Below, piece by piece: positions 43,489 to 51,381 of a DNA stretch of 64,000 bases. Each line of letters opens with the position of its first letter. The stretch's first letter is position 1. The position numbers and the translations under genes were made by a program. The stretch is from Aquimarina sp. MMG016 (GTDB lineage: Bacteria; Bacteroidota; Bacteroidia; Flavobacteriales; Flavobacteriaceae): the NCBI RefSeq assembly GCF_018100805.1, contig NZ_JAGJEA010000013.1, positions 62,001-126,000 of the forward strand, written 5' to 3'. The notes under the pieces were generated by a model. That model ran no database searches, was not told where the DNA came from, and saw nothing but the letters and a program-made list of their open reading frames with translations.

Positions 43489-44136
43489 ATGATAAATCAC
43501 TTCACGGCACAAGACCTACTCGGATTACCATCCAGATATCGTGCTAATTTAATTAACAGTTGTACAGGCTACAAATCTTGTAACTTGTTAGCAACTAAAG
43601 ATAAGAATGATGTGACCAACGTGGCTATTTTCAATTCTATTATCCACATCGGCAGTAATCCACCGATGCTTGGTTTTATCCTAAGGCCCACCACTGTTCC
43701 CAGAAATACGTATAAAAACATTAAAGAAACAGGATATTTCACAGTAAATCAAGTTCATAAAGATATAATTGCAGATGCACATCACACCTCTGCAAAATAT
43801 GATGAGCATATTTCAGAATTTGACAAAACTGATCTTAATGAAGTGTTTCTGGGTAACTTTCACGCTCCATATGTAAAAAATAGCGCTATACAATTAGGTT
43901 GTAAATACATAAATGAATACCTAATCCAAGAAAATGATACCATTCTTATTATAGGAGCCATCGAACATTTATATATTGACGAGAAAACCCTTCATCCAGA
44001 CGGTTGGACCCAACTTGATAAAGTAGAGACAGTAGCATCTATAGGGTTAGATGGATATGCGCTACCTGCATTGTTGGATCGTTTTAAGTATGCAAAACCT
44101 GATCAACAAACAGAATCGTTATTGAACAAATCTTAA
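43489..44136 (+). CDS. Flavin reductase-like (FMN-binding) protein (215 aa)
   Basis: The ATG at 43489 was chosen; the longer frame start at 43465 lies in the divergent promoter gap. The domain resembles the flavin reductase/nitrilotriacetate monooxygenase component family: 'SCTGYKSCNLLATKDKNDVT', 'NVAIFNSIIHIGSNPPMLGF' and 'RPTTVPRNTYKNIKETGYFT' (FMN binding). It supplies reduced flavin or uses it directly. Followed by a terminator at 44171. Confidence 0.85.
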   Translation: MINHFTAQDLLGLPSRYRANLINSCTGYKSCNLLATKDKNDVTNVAIFNSIIHIGSNPPMLGFILRPTTVPRNTYKNIKETGYFTVNQVHKDIIADAHHTSAKYDEHISEFDKTDLNEVFLGNFHAPYVKNSAIQLGCKYINEYLIQENDTILIIGAIEHLYIDEKTLHPDGWTQLDKVETVASIGLDGYALPALLDRFKYAKPDQQTESLLNKS

Positions 44137-44167
44137 ATTAAGAGGTCAATTTTATAAAAATCTTAAG

Positions 44168-44206
44168 AAAACACCCTTTGTGAACTATTGCAAAGGGTAT
44201 TTTAAT
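44168..44206 (+). terminator. Terminator after flavin reductase gene
   Basis: ACCCTTTG / CAAAGGGT hairpin followed by ATTTTAATT. Confidence 0.7.
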
Positions 44207-44223
44207 TAATTATTTTTAGTCTA

Positions 44224-45612
44224 ATGAAAGTTACCACACAACGTCTTCGTGAAATTCCTGATTTTATTAATGTTCCAGACAAACAATTACAATGGTTAAT
44301 TGACAACTCGACTGTACAATCTTTTAAACAAGGAGAATACATTTTCCAAAGAGGAGATACTATTGATAAACTCTCTATTATTCTGGAAGGAAAAGTAGAA
44401 ATTAAAATTGAACAAAATGGCAATTATAAGGTTACTGGGGAAATCTCTAAAAATAGTATTGCCGGCACACTACCATTTTCAAGGTTAAGTTCTGCTTTGG
44501 GTTATGGCGAAGTTATTGAAGATATAGAAGCACTTGTCTTAGAAAAATCATTGTTTAGAGAAATGATTTCCAGTCATTATGAACTTACTGAAAGCCTAGT
44601 GCATAATATGACCTCTCGTGTCCGGGAGTTTACCAAAAACAATGTTCAGTCCGAAAAAATGATGGCGCTTGGTAAATTATCTGCCGGTTTAGCTCATGAG
44701 CTAAATAATCCCGCTTCTGCTATGTTACGAAGTGCCAAAGCCCTAAAACAACATTTAGGTAATGTTCCAGAGAAATTTAAAAAAATCACTTCGATTAAAA
44801 TTTCTGAGCAACAAGTAGATCTCTTGAATAATATCCTTTTTGATAAGATTAATAATCGCCCGGAAAATAACATGAAACTTACAGAACGTAATGAAAAGGA
44901 AGATGAGTTAGAAGAATGGCTAGAAGATCATGGTTTGGATAACGCTTTTGAACTTACCGAAACCTTACTAGATTTCTGTATGGGGATTCCAGCTATGGAA
45001 GAAATTCATAAAACTACTGGTGATCATAATTTTCCCAACGCCATAGAATGGATCGAAAACGTATTAACTACGGAGAAAATGGTTGGTGAAATTGAAGAAG
45101 CATCAGACAGAATTTCGAGTTTGGTACAATCTGTAAAAAGTTATACTCATATGGATCGCGCACCAGAAAAGGTTGCCAACGATATTCATATTGGTATCAA
45201 AAGTACGCTTACTATGCTTAATCATAAGTTGAAGAAGAAAAACATCGAAGTACATAAAGAGTTTCCTGAAGGATTACCAGAACCCAAAATATTCGTTAGT
45301 GAAATAAACCAGGTATGGACTAATCTTATTGATAACGCTATTGATGCCATGGATCACTCCGGGATTTTAAAAATTACCACACTCCAGGATCAGAATTTTA
45401 TAAAAATCGATATTACAGATAACGGAGAAGGAATCCCTGAAGAGCATCTGAGTTCTATTTTTGATCCTTTCTTTACTACCAAGAGTATTGGCAAAGGCAC
45501 TGGAATGGGTTTAGAAGTGGTACAACGAATTATTAACCAGCATAACGGAGATATTAAAGTGACCTCTAAAAAAGGCGAAACTACTTTTACAGTTTGTTTA
45601 CCAATTGATTAA
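44224..45612 (+). CDS. Histidine kinase with N-terminal cNMP-binding domain (462 aa)
   Basis: No membrane span, so a soluble sensor. Residues 1-125 are a cyclic-nucleotide-binding-like domain ('FKQGEYIFQRGDTIDKLSII'). The dimerisation/phosphoacceptor helix has 'LSAGLAHELNNPASAM' with His158, and the ATPase has 'NLIDNAIDAMD' (N box), 'DNGEGIPEEHLSSIFDPFFT' (G1) and 'GKGTGMGLEVVQ' (G2). It is the first gene of a tight cassette: 6 bp to the aldo/keto reductase, 14 bp to the response-regulator fusion, then the zinc finger. That order suggests one signalling unit. Confidence 0.93.
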   Translation: MKVTTQRLREIPDFINVPDKQLQWLIDNSTVQSFKQGEYIFQRGDTIDKLSIILEGKVEIKIEQNGNYKVTGEISKNSIAGTLPFSRLSSALGYGEVIEDIEALVLEKSLFREMISSHYELTESLVHNMTSRVREFTKNNVQSEKMMALGKLSAGLAHELNNPASAMLRSAKALKQHLGNVPEKFKKITSIKISEQQVDLLNNILFDKINNRPENNMKLTERNEKEDELEEWLEDHGLDNAFELTETLLDFCMGIPAMEEIHKTTGDHNFPNAIEWIENVLTTEKMVGEIEEASDRISSLVQSVKSYTHMDRAPEKVANDIHIGIKSTLTMLNHKLKKKNIEVHKEFPEGLPEPKIFVSEINQVWTNLIDNAIDAMDHSGILKITTLQDQNFIKIDITDNGEGIPEEHLSSIFDPFFTTKSIGKGTGMGLEVVQRIINQHNGDIKVTSKKGETTFTVCLPID

Positions 45613-45618
45613 AGAAAT

Positions 45619-46455
45619 ATGAAAAAAATCACAGATATTAAAGGAACATTCACTTTGCATAATGGGGTAGAAATGCCTTATTTTGGGTTAGGCGTTTATC
45701 TTGCCGATAACAATAATGAAGTGATTGATTCTGTTCACTGGGCATTAGAAACCGGTTATCGGCATATAGACACGGCAAGTATCTATAGAAATGAAGAAGG
45801 AGTGGGACAAGCTGTCAATAGCAGCAACATCTCTAGAGAAGATATTTTTGTAGTAAGTAAAGTATGGAATTCTGATCAAGGTTATGATCAGACATTAAAA
45901 GCTTTTGAAAAAAGTTTAGACCGTTTACAATTAGATTATCTAGATCTTTATTTAATACACTGGCCGGTAAAAGGGAGATATATAGATACCTGGAAAGCTT
46001 TAGAAAAACTTTACAATGAAAAAAGAATAAAAGCCATAGGTGTGAGTAACTTTATGCAACATCATCTACAACAGCTTTTTGATAATTCAGAAATAAAACC
46101 AATGGTCAATCAGATGGAATTTCATCCATACCTAGTGCAACAAGACTTAATTGATTTCTGCAATCAACATAAAATTCAATATGAAGCTTGGTCTCCAATG
46201 ATGCAAGGAAAGATTTTTGAACTTGATGTCTTTAAGAATTTAGCTTCAAAATATAATAAAACAGTCGCCCAAATTGTATTACGCTGGAATCTACAAAAAG
46301 GAGTAATAACAATCCCAAAGTCAGTCAAAAGACAACGAATCATTTCTAATGCTGATCTTTTTGATTTTGAGATTACTAAAGAAGATATGAATTATATTGA
46401 TTCTTTGGATAAACACCAACGTACAGGGCCCGACCCTGATAATTTTGATTTTTAA
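45619..46455 (+). CDS. Aldo/keto reductase (278 aa)
   Basis: The AKR family TIM barrel: 'ALETGYRHIDTASIYRNEEG' with catalytic Asp and Tyr, 'FVVSKVWNSD' with catalytic Lys, 'YLIHWPVKGRY' with catalytic His, and 'IPKSVKRQRI' for NADPH binding. It reduces aldehydes or ketones. Placed between a histidine kinase and its fused response regulator, it is probably a metabolic effector or detoxification step of the same stress unit. Confidence 0.93.
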   Translation: MKKITDIKGTFTLHNGVEMPYFGLGVYLADNNNEVIDSVHWALETGYRHIDTASIYRNEEGVGQAVNSSNISREDIFVVSKVWNSDQGYDQTLKAFEKSLDRLQLDYLDLYLIHWPVKGRYIDTWKALEKLYNEKRIKAIGVSNFMQHHLQQLFDNSEIKPMVNQMEFHPYLVQQDLIDFCNQHKIQYEAWSPMMQGKIFELDVFKNLASKYNKTVAQIVLRWNLQKGVITIPKSVKRQRIISNADLFDFEITKEDMNYIDSLDKHQRTGPDPDNFDF

Positions 46456-46469
46456 GAAAAATAAAACGA

Positions 46470-48134
46470 ATGAAGAAACCTATCATATTTGCATTAGACG
46501 ATGATCCACAAGTATTAAGAGCGGTTACCCGAGATCTGAAATCAAAATATAGAAAGGAATATCGTATCATGAGTACAGATTCTGCCAATGATGCTTTAGA
46601 AGCATTGGCGGATTTAAAAAAGAAAAACGAAATCATTGCTTTATTCTTAGTTGATCAACGAATGCCGGAAATGTTGGGTGTAGAATTTTTAACAGAAGCC
46701 AAAATATTCTACCCTGATGCCAAGAAAGTACTACTAACAGCATATTCTGATACTGATGCCGCTATTAAAGCTATTAACGATGTTCAACTTGATTATTATT
46801 TGACCAAACCCTGGAATCCACCTGAAGAAAAACTATACCCCACATTGGATGATCTGCTGAACGTTTGGCAATTAAATTTTCAACCCGAGTTTGACGGAAT
46901 TAAAGTTATTGGATATCAATTTTCACCAAAATCTCATGATATCAAAGATTTCTTATCTGCAAATTTATTTCCTTTTCAATGGTTAGATGCAGAAACTAGT
47001 GATAAGGCCAAAGAAATTATAAAACTGCATGATCTAACTGCGGCAGATATGCCTGTGGTTTCGTTACAGGATGGCAACTGTTTTAAAAACCCCAATATTG
47101 TTGAGCTTGCAACATCTTTAGGGTTAAATGCTCATCCAAAAGACAGTCTGTATGATGTGGTCATTATTGGTGCAGGACCATCCGGATTAGCTGCAGCAGT
47201 ATATGGTGGTTCTGAAGGCCTAAAAACCTTATTAATCGAAAAACACGCCCCTGGTGGTCAGGCAGGAACGAGTTCCAGAATAGAAAACTATCTTGGCTTT
47301 CCTAATGGATTGAGTGGACAAGAACTAACACATCGAGCTATTACTCAAGCTAAAAGGTTCGGGATAGAATTTTTATCCCCTCAAGAAGTAACTTCTATCA
47401 CAGAAAAAGATGGGTATAAAAGTATTACCTTAGAAAATGGTGAATGTATTAGCACCAAAAGTGTTGTCATTACTACAGGTGTGAATTACCGAAAACTGGA
47501 ATCTGAAGGCATTGAAAAATACACAGGTGCCGGAATCTATTATGGATCATCAATGACCGAAGCTCAGGCCTGCCAGAACAAAGAAGTATTTATTGTGGGT
47601 GGTGGTAACTCTGCTGGTCAATCCGCAGTGTATCTCTCTAAGTTTGCCAAAAATGTATATATCACAGTGCGTAAGAAAGATTTATCACACAGTATGTCTA
47701 GCTACCTAATTGATCAGATAAACGCAATTGATAATATAACATTACTGGGACACACAAATATCACCAAAGCTTCAGGAGAAAACGATCGTCTTACCGAACT
47801 TGAATTATCTAATAGTGAAACTTCTGAAATAAGAAGAGTTCCTGCAGATGCTTTATTTATTTTCATTGGGGCTAGGCCATATACCGATTGGATTACACTA
47901 GATATTATTAAAAATGAAAGAGGTTTTATAGAAACTGGAAGAGATCTTACTCGATACGAAAACTTTAAAAGGGTTTGGAAAAAAGATAGAGAGCCTTTTT
48001 TACTAGAAACCTGTAGCCCAGGAATTTTTGCATCAGGAGATGTAAGAGCTGGCGCAATGAACAGAGTGGCATCAGCTGTAGGCGAAGGTGCTATGGCAAT
48101 AAAATTTGTACACGAATATCTAGCAGAAATATGA
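46470..48134 (+). CDS. Response regulator fused to thioredoxin-reductase-like FAD enzyme (554 aa)
   Basis: Residues 1-125 are a receiver domain: 'IIFALDDDPQVLRAV' supplies the acidic pocket, 'LFLVDQRMPEML' the phosphoacceptor Asp62, and 'YYLTKPW' the conserved Lys. A linker domain is followed from about 228 by the FAD/NADPH oxidoreductase: 'DVVIIGAGPSGLAAAVYGGS', 'APGGQAGTSSRIENYLGFP', 'VFIVGGGNSAGQSAVYLS' and 'ASGDVRAGAMNRVASAVGEG'. The redox-active CxxC of true thioredoxin reductase is missing (the region reads 'SSMTEAQACQNKEV'). So phosphorylation likely gates a flavin enzyme that lacks the usual dithiol. Confidence 0.92.
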   Translation: MKKPIIFALDDDPQVLRAVTRDLKSKYRKEYRIMSTDSANDALEALADLKKKNEIIALFLVDQRMPEMLGVEFLTEAKIFYPDAKKVLLTAYSDTDAAIKAINDVQLDYYLTKPWNPPEEKLYPTLDDLLNVWQLNFQPEFDGIKVIGYQFSPKSHDIKDFLSANLFPFQWLDAETSDKAKEIIKLHDLTAADMPVVSLQDGNCFKNPNIVELATSLGLNAHPKDSLYDVVIIGAGPSGLAAAVYGGSEGLKTLLIEKHAPGGQAGTSSRIENYLGFPNGLSGQELTHRAITQAKRFGIEFLSPQEVTSITEKDGYKSITLENGECISTKSVVITTGVNYRKLESEGIEKYTGAGIYYGSSMTEAQACQNKEVFIVGGGNSAGQSAVYLSKFAKNVYITVRKKDLSHSMSSYLIDQINAIDNITLLGHTNITKASGENDRLTELELSNSETSEIRRVPADALFIFIGARPYTDWITLDIIKNERGFIETGRDLTRYENFKRVWKKDREPFLLETCSPGIFASGDVRAGAMNRVASAVGEGAMAIKFVHEYLAEI

Positions 48135-48415
48135 AACTAAAAACTAAGATATGTGAGCATTTGCAGGGTTTTGACGCTAATAATATCAAAACCGACAACA
48201 ATTACGAATGTGCAGAATGTATAAAAAGTGGAGATCACTGGGTGCATCTCAGAACCTGTCAGGAATGCGGAGTTACGCTATGTTGTGACTCTTCTCCTAA
48301 CAAACATGCAAGTCAACATTATAAACTACACAACAATCACACCGTAGTCATCTCTGCCGAACCTAATGAGCGATGGGCATGGTGTTATGAACATAAATCT
48401 TTTCTAAAATATTAA
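48131..48415 (+). CDS. UBP-type zinc finger protein (94 aa)
   Basis: Overlaps the fusion gene by 4 bp (ATGA). The protein is a single UBP-type (BUZ) zinc finger: 'ICEHLQGF', 'YECAECIKSGDHWVHLRTCQ', 'CGVTLCCDSSPNKHASQHY', 'HNNHTVV', with Cys and His positions as in the ubiquitin-C-terminus-binding fold. In eukaryotes this fold binds the free Gly-Gly tail of ubiquitin. In bacteria the ligand is unknown, but the gene is recurrently next to this kind of flavin enzyme. Tight coupling argues it works with the fusion protein. Confidence 0.92.
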   Translation: MKLKTKICEHLQGFDANNIKTDNNYECAECIKSGDHWVHLRTCQECGVTLCCDSSPNKHASQHYKLHNNHTVVISAEPNERWAWCYEHKSFLKY

Positions 48416-48450
48416 TGTAAGTTTTGCAGTACTAAAACGACTTAAAGCCT

Positions 48451-49302
48451 ATGATCAAAGAGTTTAAAGAATTTTCTACCGATGCGGTATTAAAAATAGC
48501 AGATGAAGAGTTATTGAACTTTTATTCTGAATCAAAAAATGTAGAATTATTCACATTTATTTGGACAAGAAAAACATTTGCTACATTAGAAGTTGATGGT
48601 ATAAACGTTACTCTGGAACCAAATGGAATAATTGTTCTCACCCCCAATCAATATCTCAAATTTATTGAAGGGCAACATCTAACAGTATATCAATTCAATA
48701 GAGAGTTTTATTGTATCAAAGATCATGATAAAGAAGTAAGTTGTATGGGATTGTTATTTTATGGAAATAATACTATCCCGATAATAGAACTTGACGCTAA
48801 TAATCAAAAAAAACTTGATTTTTTGTATAACGTCTTCTTAGACGAACTGCAAACCGTAGACAACATTCAGGCAGAAATGCTACGTATGCTTATGGCTCGT
48901 TTTATTATTACCATTACGCGCTTAATGAAACAACAAAGTGATTTTGAAAATGTATATAATGAACAGATTGATTTAATGAGAGCTTTTAACTCATTGGTAG
49001 AAAGTTATTTTAGAAAAGAGCATTCAGTATCTTTTTACGCCGGAAAACTTTTTAAATCTCCTAAAACATTATCTAACAACTTTGCAAAATTTAAGAAAAG
49101 TCCTTTACAGATTATTCATGATCGAATTATTTTAGAAGCTAAACGCCTACTTATATATACAGACAAAACAGCTAAAGAGATTGCATATGAAATTGGTTTT
49201 GAAGATGCGTCACACCTAAGCAGAATGTTTAAGAAACATACATCTTTTTCTCCTTCTGAGTTTAAAAAACAACTCAAATTAGAACCTGAAGGGAAGTATT
49301 GA
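48451..49302 (+). CDS. AraC-family transcription regulator (283 aa)
   Basis: An N-terminal cupin-like effector domain (about 1-150) and a C-terminal pair of helix-turn-helix motifs: 'HSVSFYAGKLFKSPKTLSNN' and 'KTAKEIAYEIGFEDASHLSR' then 'MFKKHTSFSPSEFKK'. It sits immediately upstream of three transcription units whose promoters each carry two GGGAA-type direct repeats 21 bp apart; the first repeat of the nearest overlaps its own stop codon. It is therefore the likely activator of those genes, probably in class II position next to RNA polymerase. Effector unknown. Confidence 0.9.
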   Translation: MIKEFKEFSTDAVLKIADEELLNFYSESKNVELFTFIWTRKTFATLEVDGINVTLEPNGIIVLTPNQYLKFIEGQHLTVYQFNREFYCIKDHDKEVSCMGLLFYGNNTIPIIELDANNQKKLDFLYNVFLDELQTVDNIQAEMLRMLMARFIITITRLMKQQSDFENVYNEQIDLMRAFNSLVESYFRKEHSVSFYAGKLFKSPKTLSNNFAKFKKSPLQIIHDRIILEAKRLLIYTDKTAKEIAYEIGFEDASHLSRMFKKHTSFSPSEFKKQLKLEPEGKY

Positions 49303-49358
49303 CATGTTCCTAGGAAAAAGTGCAATGTCATTTTATTAGTTTTTGCCCCAATTTTGTA
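49291..49358 (+). promoter_or_regulatory. AraC-type tandem operator 1 and promoter
   Basis: GGGAAGTATTGACATG at 49291 and AGGAAAAAGTGCAATG at 49312, 21 bp apart, followed by CAATTTTG/TA (box TTTTGTA at 49352-49358). The downstream repeat starts 40 bp before the box. The upstream repeat overlaps the AraC stop codon. Confidence 0.75.
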
Positions 49359-49408
49359 TGGTAAATTATAATCAACCACCGAAAACAATTCGGGTAAAAC
49401 ATAAAATC

Positions 49409-49882
49409 ATGAAAACTTCAATACACAATATAAAAACAAGTGTCCTGAGCCTATTATTATTCTCTTTTTTAATAACAAATGCTCAGGTCATATATGAGGA
49501 CCAATTAGAAACAGTTTACCTAAATAACCAAACTGAAGAAGTTGTATATACCAACAATTTTAGTGATTTTAATTCAGAGTTAATTGAAAAAGAATACATT
49601 AACTTTAGAATTGAGATCAAAAAAGCTAAAGAAAACCCAGAAGTACTATTATTCCTATCAGAGAGAAGTAATTTAGAAATTTTAAGCATTGTATATCTAA
49701 AAACTATTAGAAAAGGAGCAAACCTAAGTTCTGATGTTCAATCTTTTAAAGACTTTTTAAACGAAAACTTACCTGAGTTGCTTCATCAATTTAAGAAAGA
49801 TAATAACCTTGAAGAGTTGTATTTTCTTACAAGAAAGAATACTTTTAATGGTAAAATAGACGCTCTCCCCAGTGTTCTATAA
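49409..49882 (+). CDS. Exported hypothetical protein (157 aa), AraC regulon
   Basis: The ATG at 49409 was chosen because the longer frame from 49343 would start upstream of the promoter box at 49352. A signal peptide 'SVLSLLLFSFLITNAQ' is followed by a helical, Glu/Lys-rich mature part of about 130 residues with no known family ('FRIEIKKAKENPEVLLFL', 'LLHQFKKDNNLEELYF'). Likely periplasmic. Confidence 0.65.
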   Translation: MKTSIHNIKTSVLSLLLFSFLITNAQVIYEDQLETVYLNNQTEEVVYTNNFSDFNSELIEKEYINFRIEIKKAKENPEVLLFLSERSNLEILSIVYLKTIRKGANLSSDVQSFKDFLNENLPELLHQFKKDNNLEELYFLTRKNTFNGKIDALPSVL

Positions 49883-49920
49883 TTGATTTAACGTAATTAA
49901 AAGCTAACAACAAACTCAAC

Positions 49921-50292
49921 ATGAAAAAGATTTTACCCCTATTGCTTCGGATCATTGTAGCAATAATTTTAATCCAAACACTACGATTTAAATTTACTGC
50001 TCATCCAGATAGTGTTTACATATTTACCAAAGTAGGAATGGAACCCTATGGAAGAATTAGTATAGGCATTGTAGAACTTATTTCTGGAATACTACTTTTA
50101 ATCCCAAAAACAGTTTGGATAGGAGCAACACTGACTCTAGGAATAATTGGAGGAGCTATTCTTATGCATCTTACTAAACTTGGAATTGAAATTAACAACG
50201 ATGGTGGTGTTCTTTTTATAACAGCCGTAGCAACTTTTGTCTTAAGTGCTTTAATTCTTTGGATACACAGAAAACAAGTTAAGTTTTTTTAA
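49921..50292 (+). CDS. DoxX-like membrane protein (123 aa)
   Basis: Four membrane spans in the DoxX pattern: 'LLRIIVAIILIQTLRFKF', 'SIGIVELISGILLLIP', 'LTLGIIGGAILMHLTKLGIE' and 'TAVATFVLSALILWIH'. DoxX-like proteins accompany redox and thiosulfate or quinone functions in the membrane, but this one has no assigned reaction. It shares the operator-1 transcript with the exported protein (39 bp gap) and ends before a terminator at 50319. Confidence 0.8.
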   Translation: MKKILPLLLRIIVAIILIQTLRFKFTAHPDSVYIFTKVGMEPYGRISIGIVELISGILLLIPKTVWIGATLTLGIIGGAILMHLTKLGIEINNDGGVLFITAVATFVLSALILWIHRKQVKFF

Positions 50293-50318
50293 TAAAAAAT
50301 ATTTCACCAATTTAATCT

Positions 50319-50348
50319 CAAGACCTCTATTATTTAGAGGTTTTTTTA
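50319..50348 (+). terminator. Terminator of operator-1 unit
   Basis: ACCTCT / AGAGGT with an ATTATTT loop and seven T residues. Confidence 0.8.
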
Positions 50349-50353
50349 TGTTC

Positions 50354-50421
50354 GGGAAAAATTGACAACCCATCGGGAAAAACTACCATTTCTTAACCTC
50401 TCTTCTAAATGCATCTTTGTA
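50354..50421 (+). promoter_or_regulatory. AraC-type tandem operator 2 and promoter
   Basis: GGGAAAAATTGACAAC at 50354 and GGGAAAAACTACCATT at 50375, exactly 21 bp apart. CATCTTTGTA ends at 50421; the CTTTGTA box starts 40 bp after the second repeat start, the same as in the other two. Confidence 0.8.
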
Positions 50422-50445
50422 TCATAAATTTAAAACAATATAAAG

Positions 50446-50598
50446 ATGATTCAGAATAAATCAATTTTCAATTTAATAGAGATTTTTCGTCAAGGAAAAA
50501 AACAAATCATAAACTCGATTAGCCCAAAAACACATTGCGAACAAAAAGCAATCCACGATTTTTATTGTGATGCAGAAAAACCTTTTGTCAAAAACTAA
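50446..50598 (+). CDS. 50-residue peptide with two cysteines, AraC regulon
   Basis: ATG at 50446, TAA at 50596-50598. It carries no signal peptide. It is basic in the N-terminal half ('FNLIEIFRQGKKQIINSI') and then 'KTHCEQKAIHDFYCDAEKPF' with Cys31 and Cys41. It starts 25 bp after the operator-2 promoter box and has no other start in frame. The gene is small but the position after a matched promoter makes it more likely real than not. No family recognised. Confidence 0.6.
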   Translation: MIQNKSIFNLIEIFRQGKKQIINSISPKTHCEQKAIHDFYCDAEKPFVKN

Positions 50599-50607
50599 AA
50601 AGTGATC

Positions 50608-50675
50608 GGGAAGATTTGACATGTACTCGGGAAAAACGAACATTTTATTACCCTGGTTTCTGTCGCAACTTTGTA
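50608..50675 (+). promoter_or_regulatory. AraC-type tandem operator 3 and promoter
   Basis: GGGAAGATTTGACATG at 50608 and GGGAAAAACGAACATT at 50629, 21 bp apart, with CTTTGTA at 50669-50675, 40 bp after the second repeat start. Confidence 0.8.
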
Positions 50676-50728
50676 AAATCAAATTAAAACAAATAATTCA
50701 ATAAAATATTAATTAAAAAAACTAAAAA

Positions 50729-51277
50729 ATGAGCACATTTAATGTACCAACAAGAGAAGAAGTAAGCGCTAATAATCAAGCCATATTTGACAATCTAAAC
50801 AAAGCCTTGGGGTTTGTACCCAACTTATTTGCTACTTATGCACATAGTGAAACAGCATTAGAAAATTATTTAAACTTTTCGAATGCTAAAACCTCACTAT
50901 CTAACAAAGAAAAAGAAGCAGTAAATCTAGTGGTAAGTCAGGTAAACGAATGTGACTATTGTCTTTCTGCACACACAGCTATTGGTAAAATGAATGGTTT
51001 TACAGACGAACAAATCTTAGAATTAAGAGCAGGAGGCGCTTCTTTTGATCAAAAACTAGACGCATTGGCAAAACTAGCTAAGAATATTACTGAAAATAGA
51101 GGAAGAGCTGATCAAAATGTAGTAGACAACTTCCTTGCGGTTGGATATACTAAAGGGAACCTAATTGATACTATTGTACTTGTTGGAGATAAAACAATTT
51201 CTAACTATATAAACAACACCACACAGATTCCGGTAGACTTTCCTGCCGTACAACCACTAGAAACTGTATCTATATAA
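50729..51277 (+). CDS. Carboxymuconolactone decarboxylase/AhpD-like protein (182 aa)
   Basis: An AhpD-like alkylhydroperoxidase fold. The CxxC redox pair with following His is in 'NECDYCLSAHTAIGKMNGF', and 'LNKALGFVPNLFATYAHSET' and 'LSNKEKEAVNLVVSQVNECD' match the family. Such proteins reduce peroxides with a dithiol relay. It is the only gene of the operator-3 unit and is followed by a 9-bp stem hairpin at 51297-51334 without a T-run. It suggests that the AraC regulon answers an oxidant or electrophile. Confidence 0.9.
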   Translation: MSTFNVPTREEVSANNQAIFDNLNKALGFVPNLFATYAHSETALENYLNFSNAKTSLSNKEKEAVNLVVSQVNECDYCLSAHTAIGKMNGFTDEQILELRAGGASFDQKLDALAKLAKNITENRGRADQNVVDNFLAVGYTKGNLIDTIVLVGDKTISNYINNTTQIPVDFPAVQPLETVSI

Positions 51278-51296
51278 ATAATCACATAAACATTCT

Positions 51297-51335
51297 CGGA
51301 AAGGAAAAATATTTGGATCATTTTATCCTTTCCGG
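51297..51335 (+). other. Hairpin after the AhpD-like gene
   Basis: CGGAAAGGA and TCCTTTCCG form a 9-bp stem with a 20-base loop, no T-run. It could be a weak terminator or a control element of the cupredoxin-like gene. Confidence 0.4.
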
Positions 51336-51381
51336 GTTAATTACAAAAAACTATTAAATCATTTAAATTATAATTAAAATC

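Noticed and set aside
49343..49408. Longer N-terminus for the exported regulon protein
   Set aside because: The start would lie upstream of the promoter box at 49352-49358 and add 22 residues before a clean signal peptide.
51297..51335. Fourth AraC operator before the cupredoxin-like gene
   Set aside because: Only one GGAAAAA word, no second repeat at 21 bp and no TTTGTA box at the matching distance.
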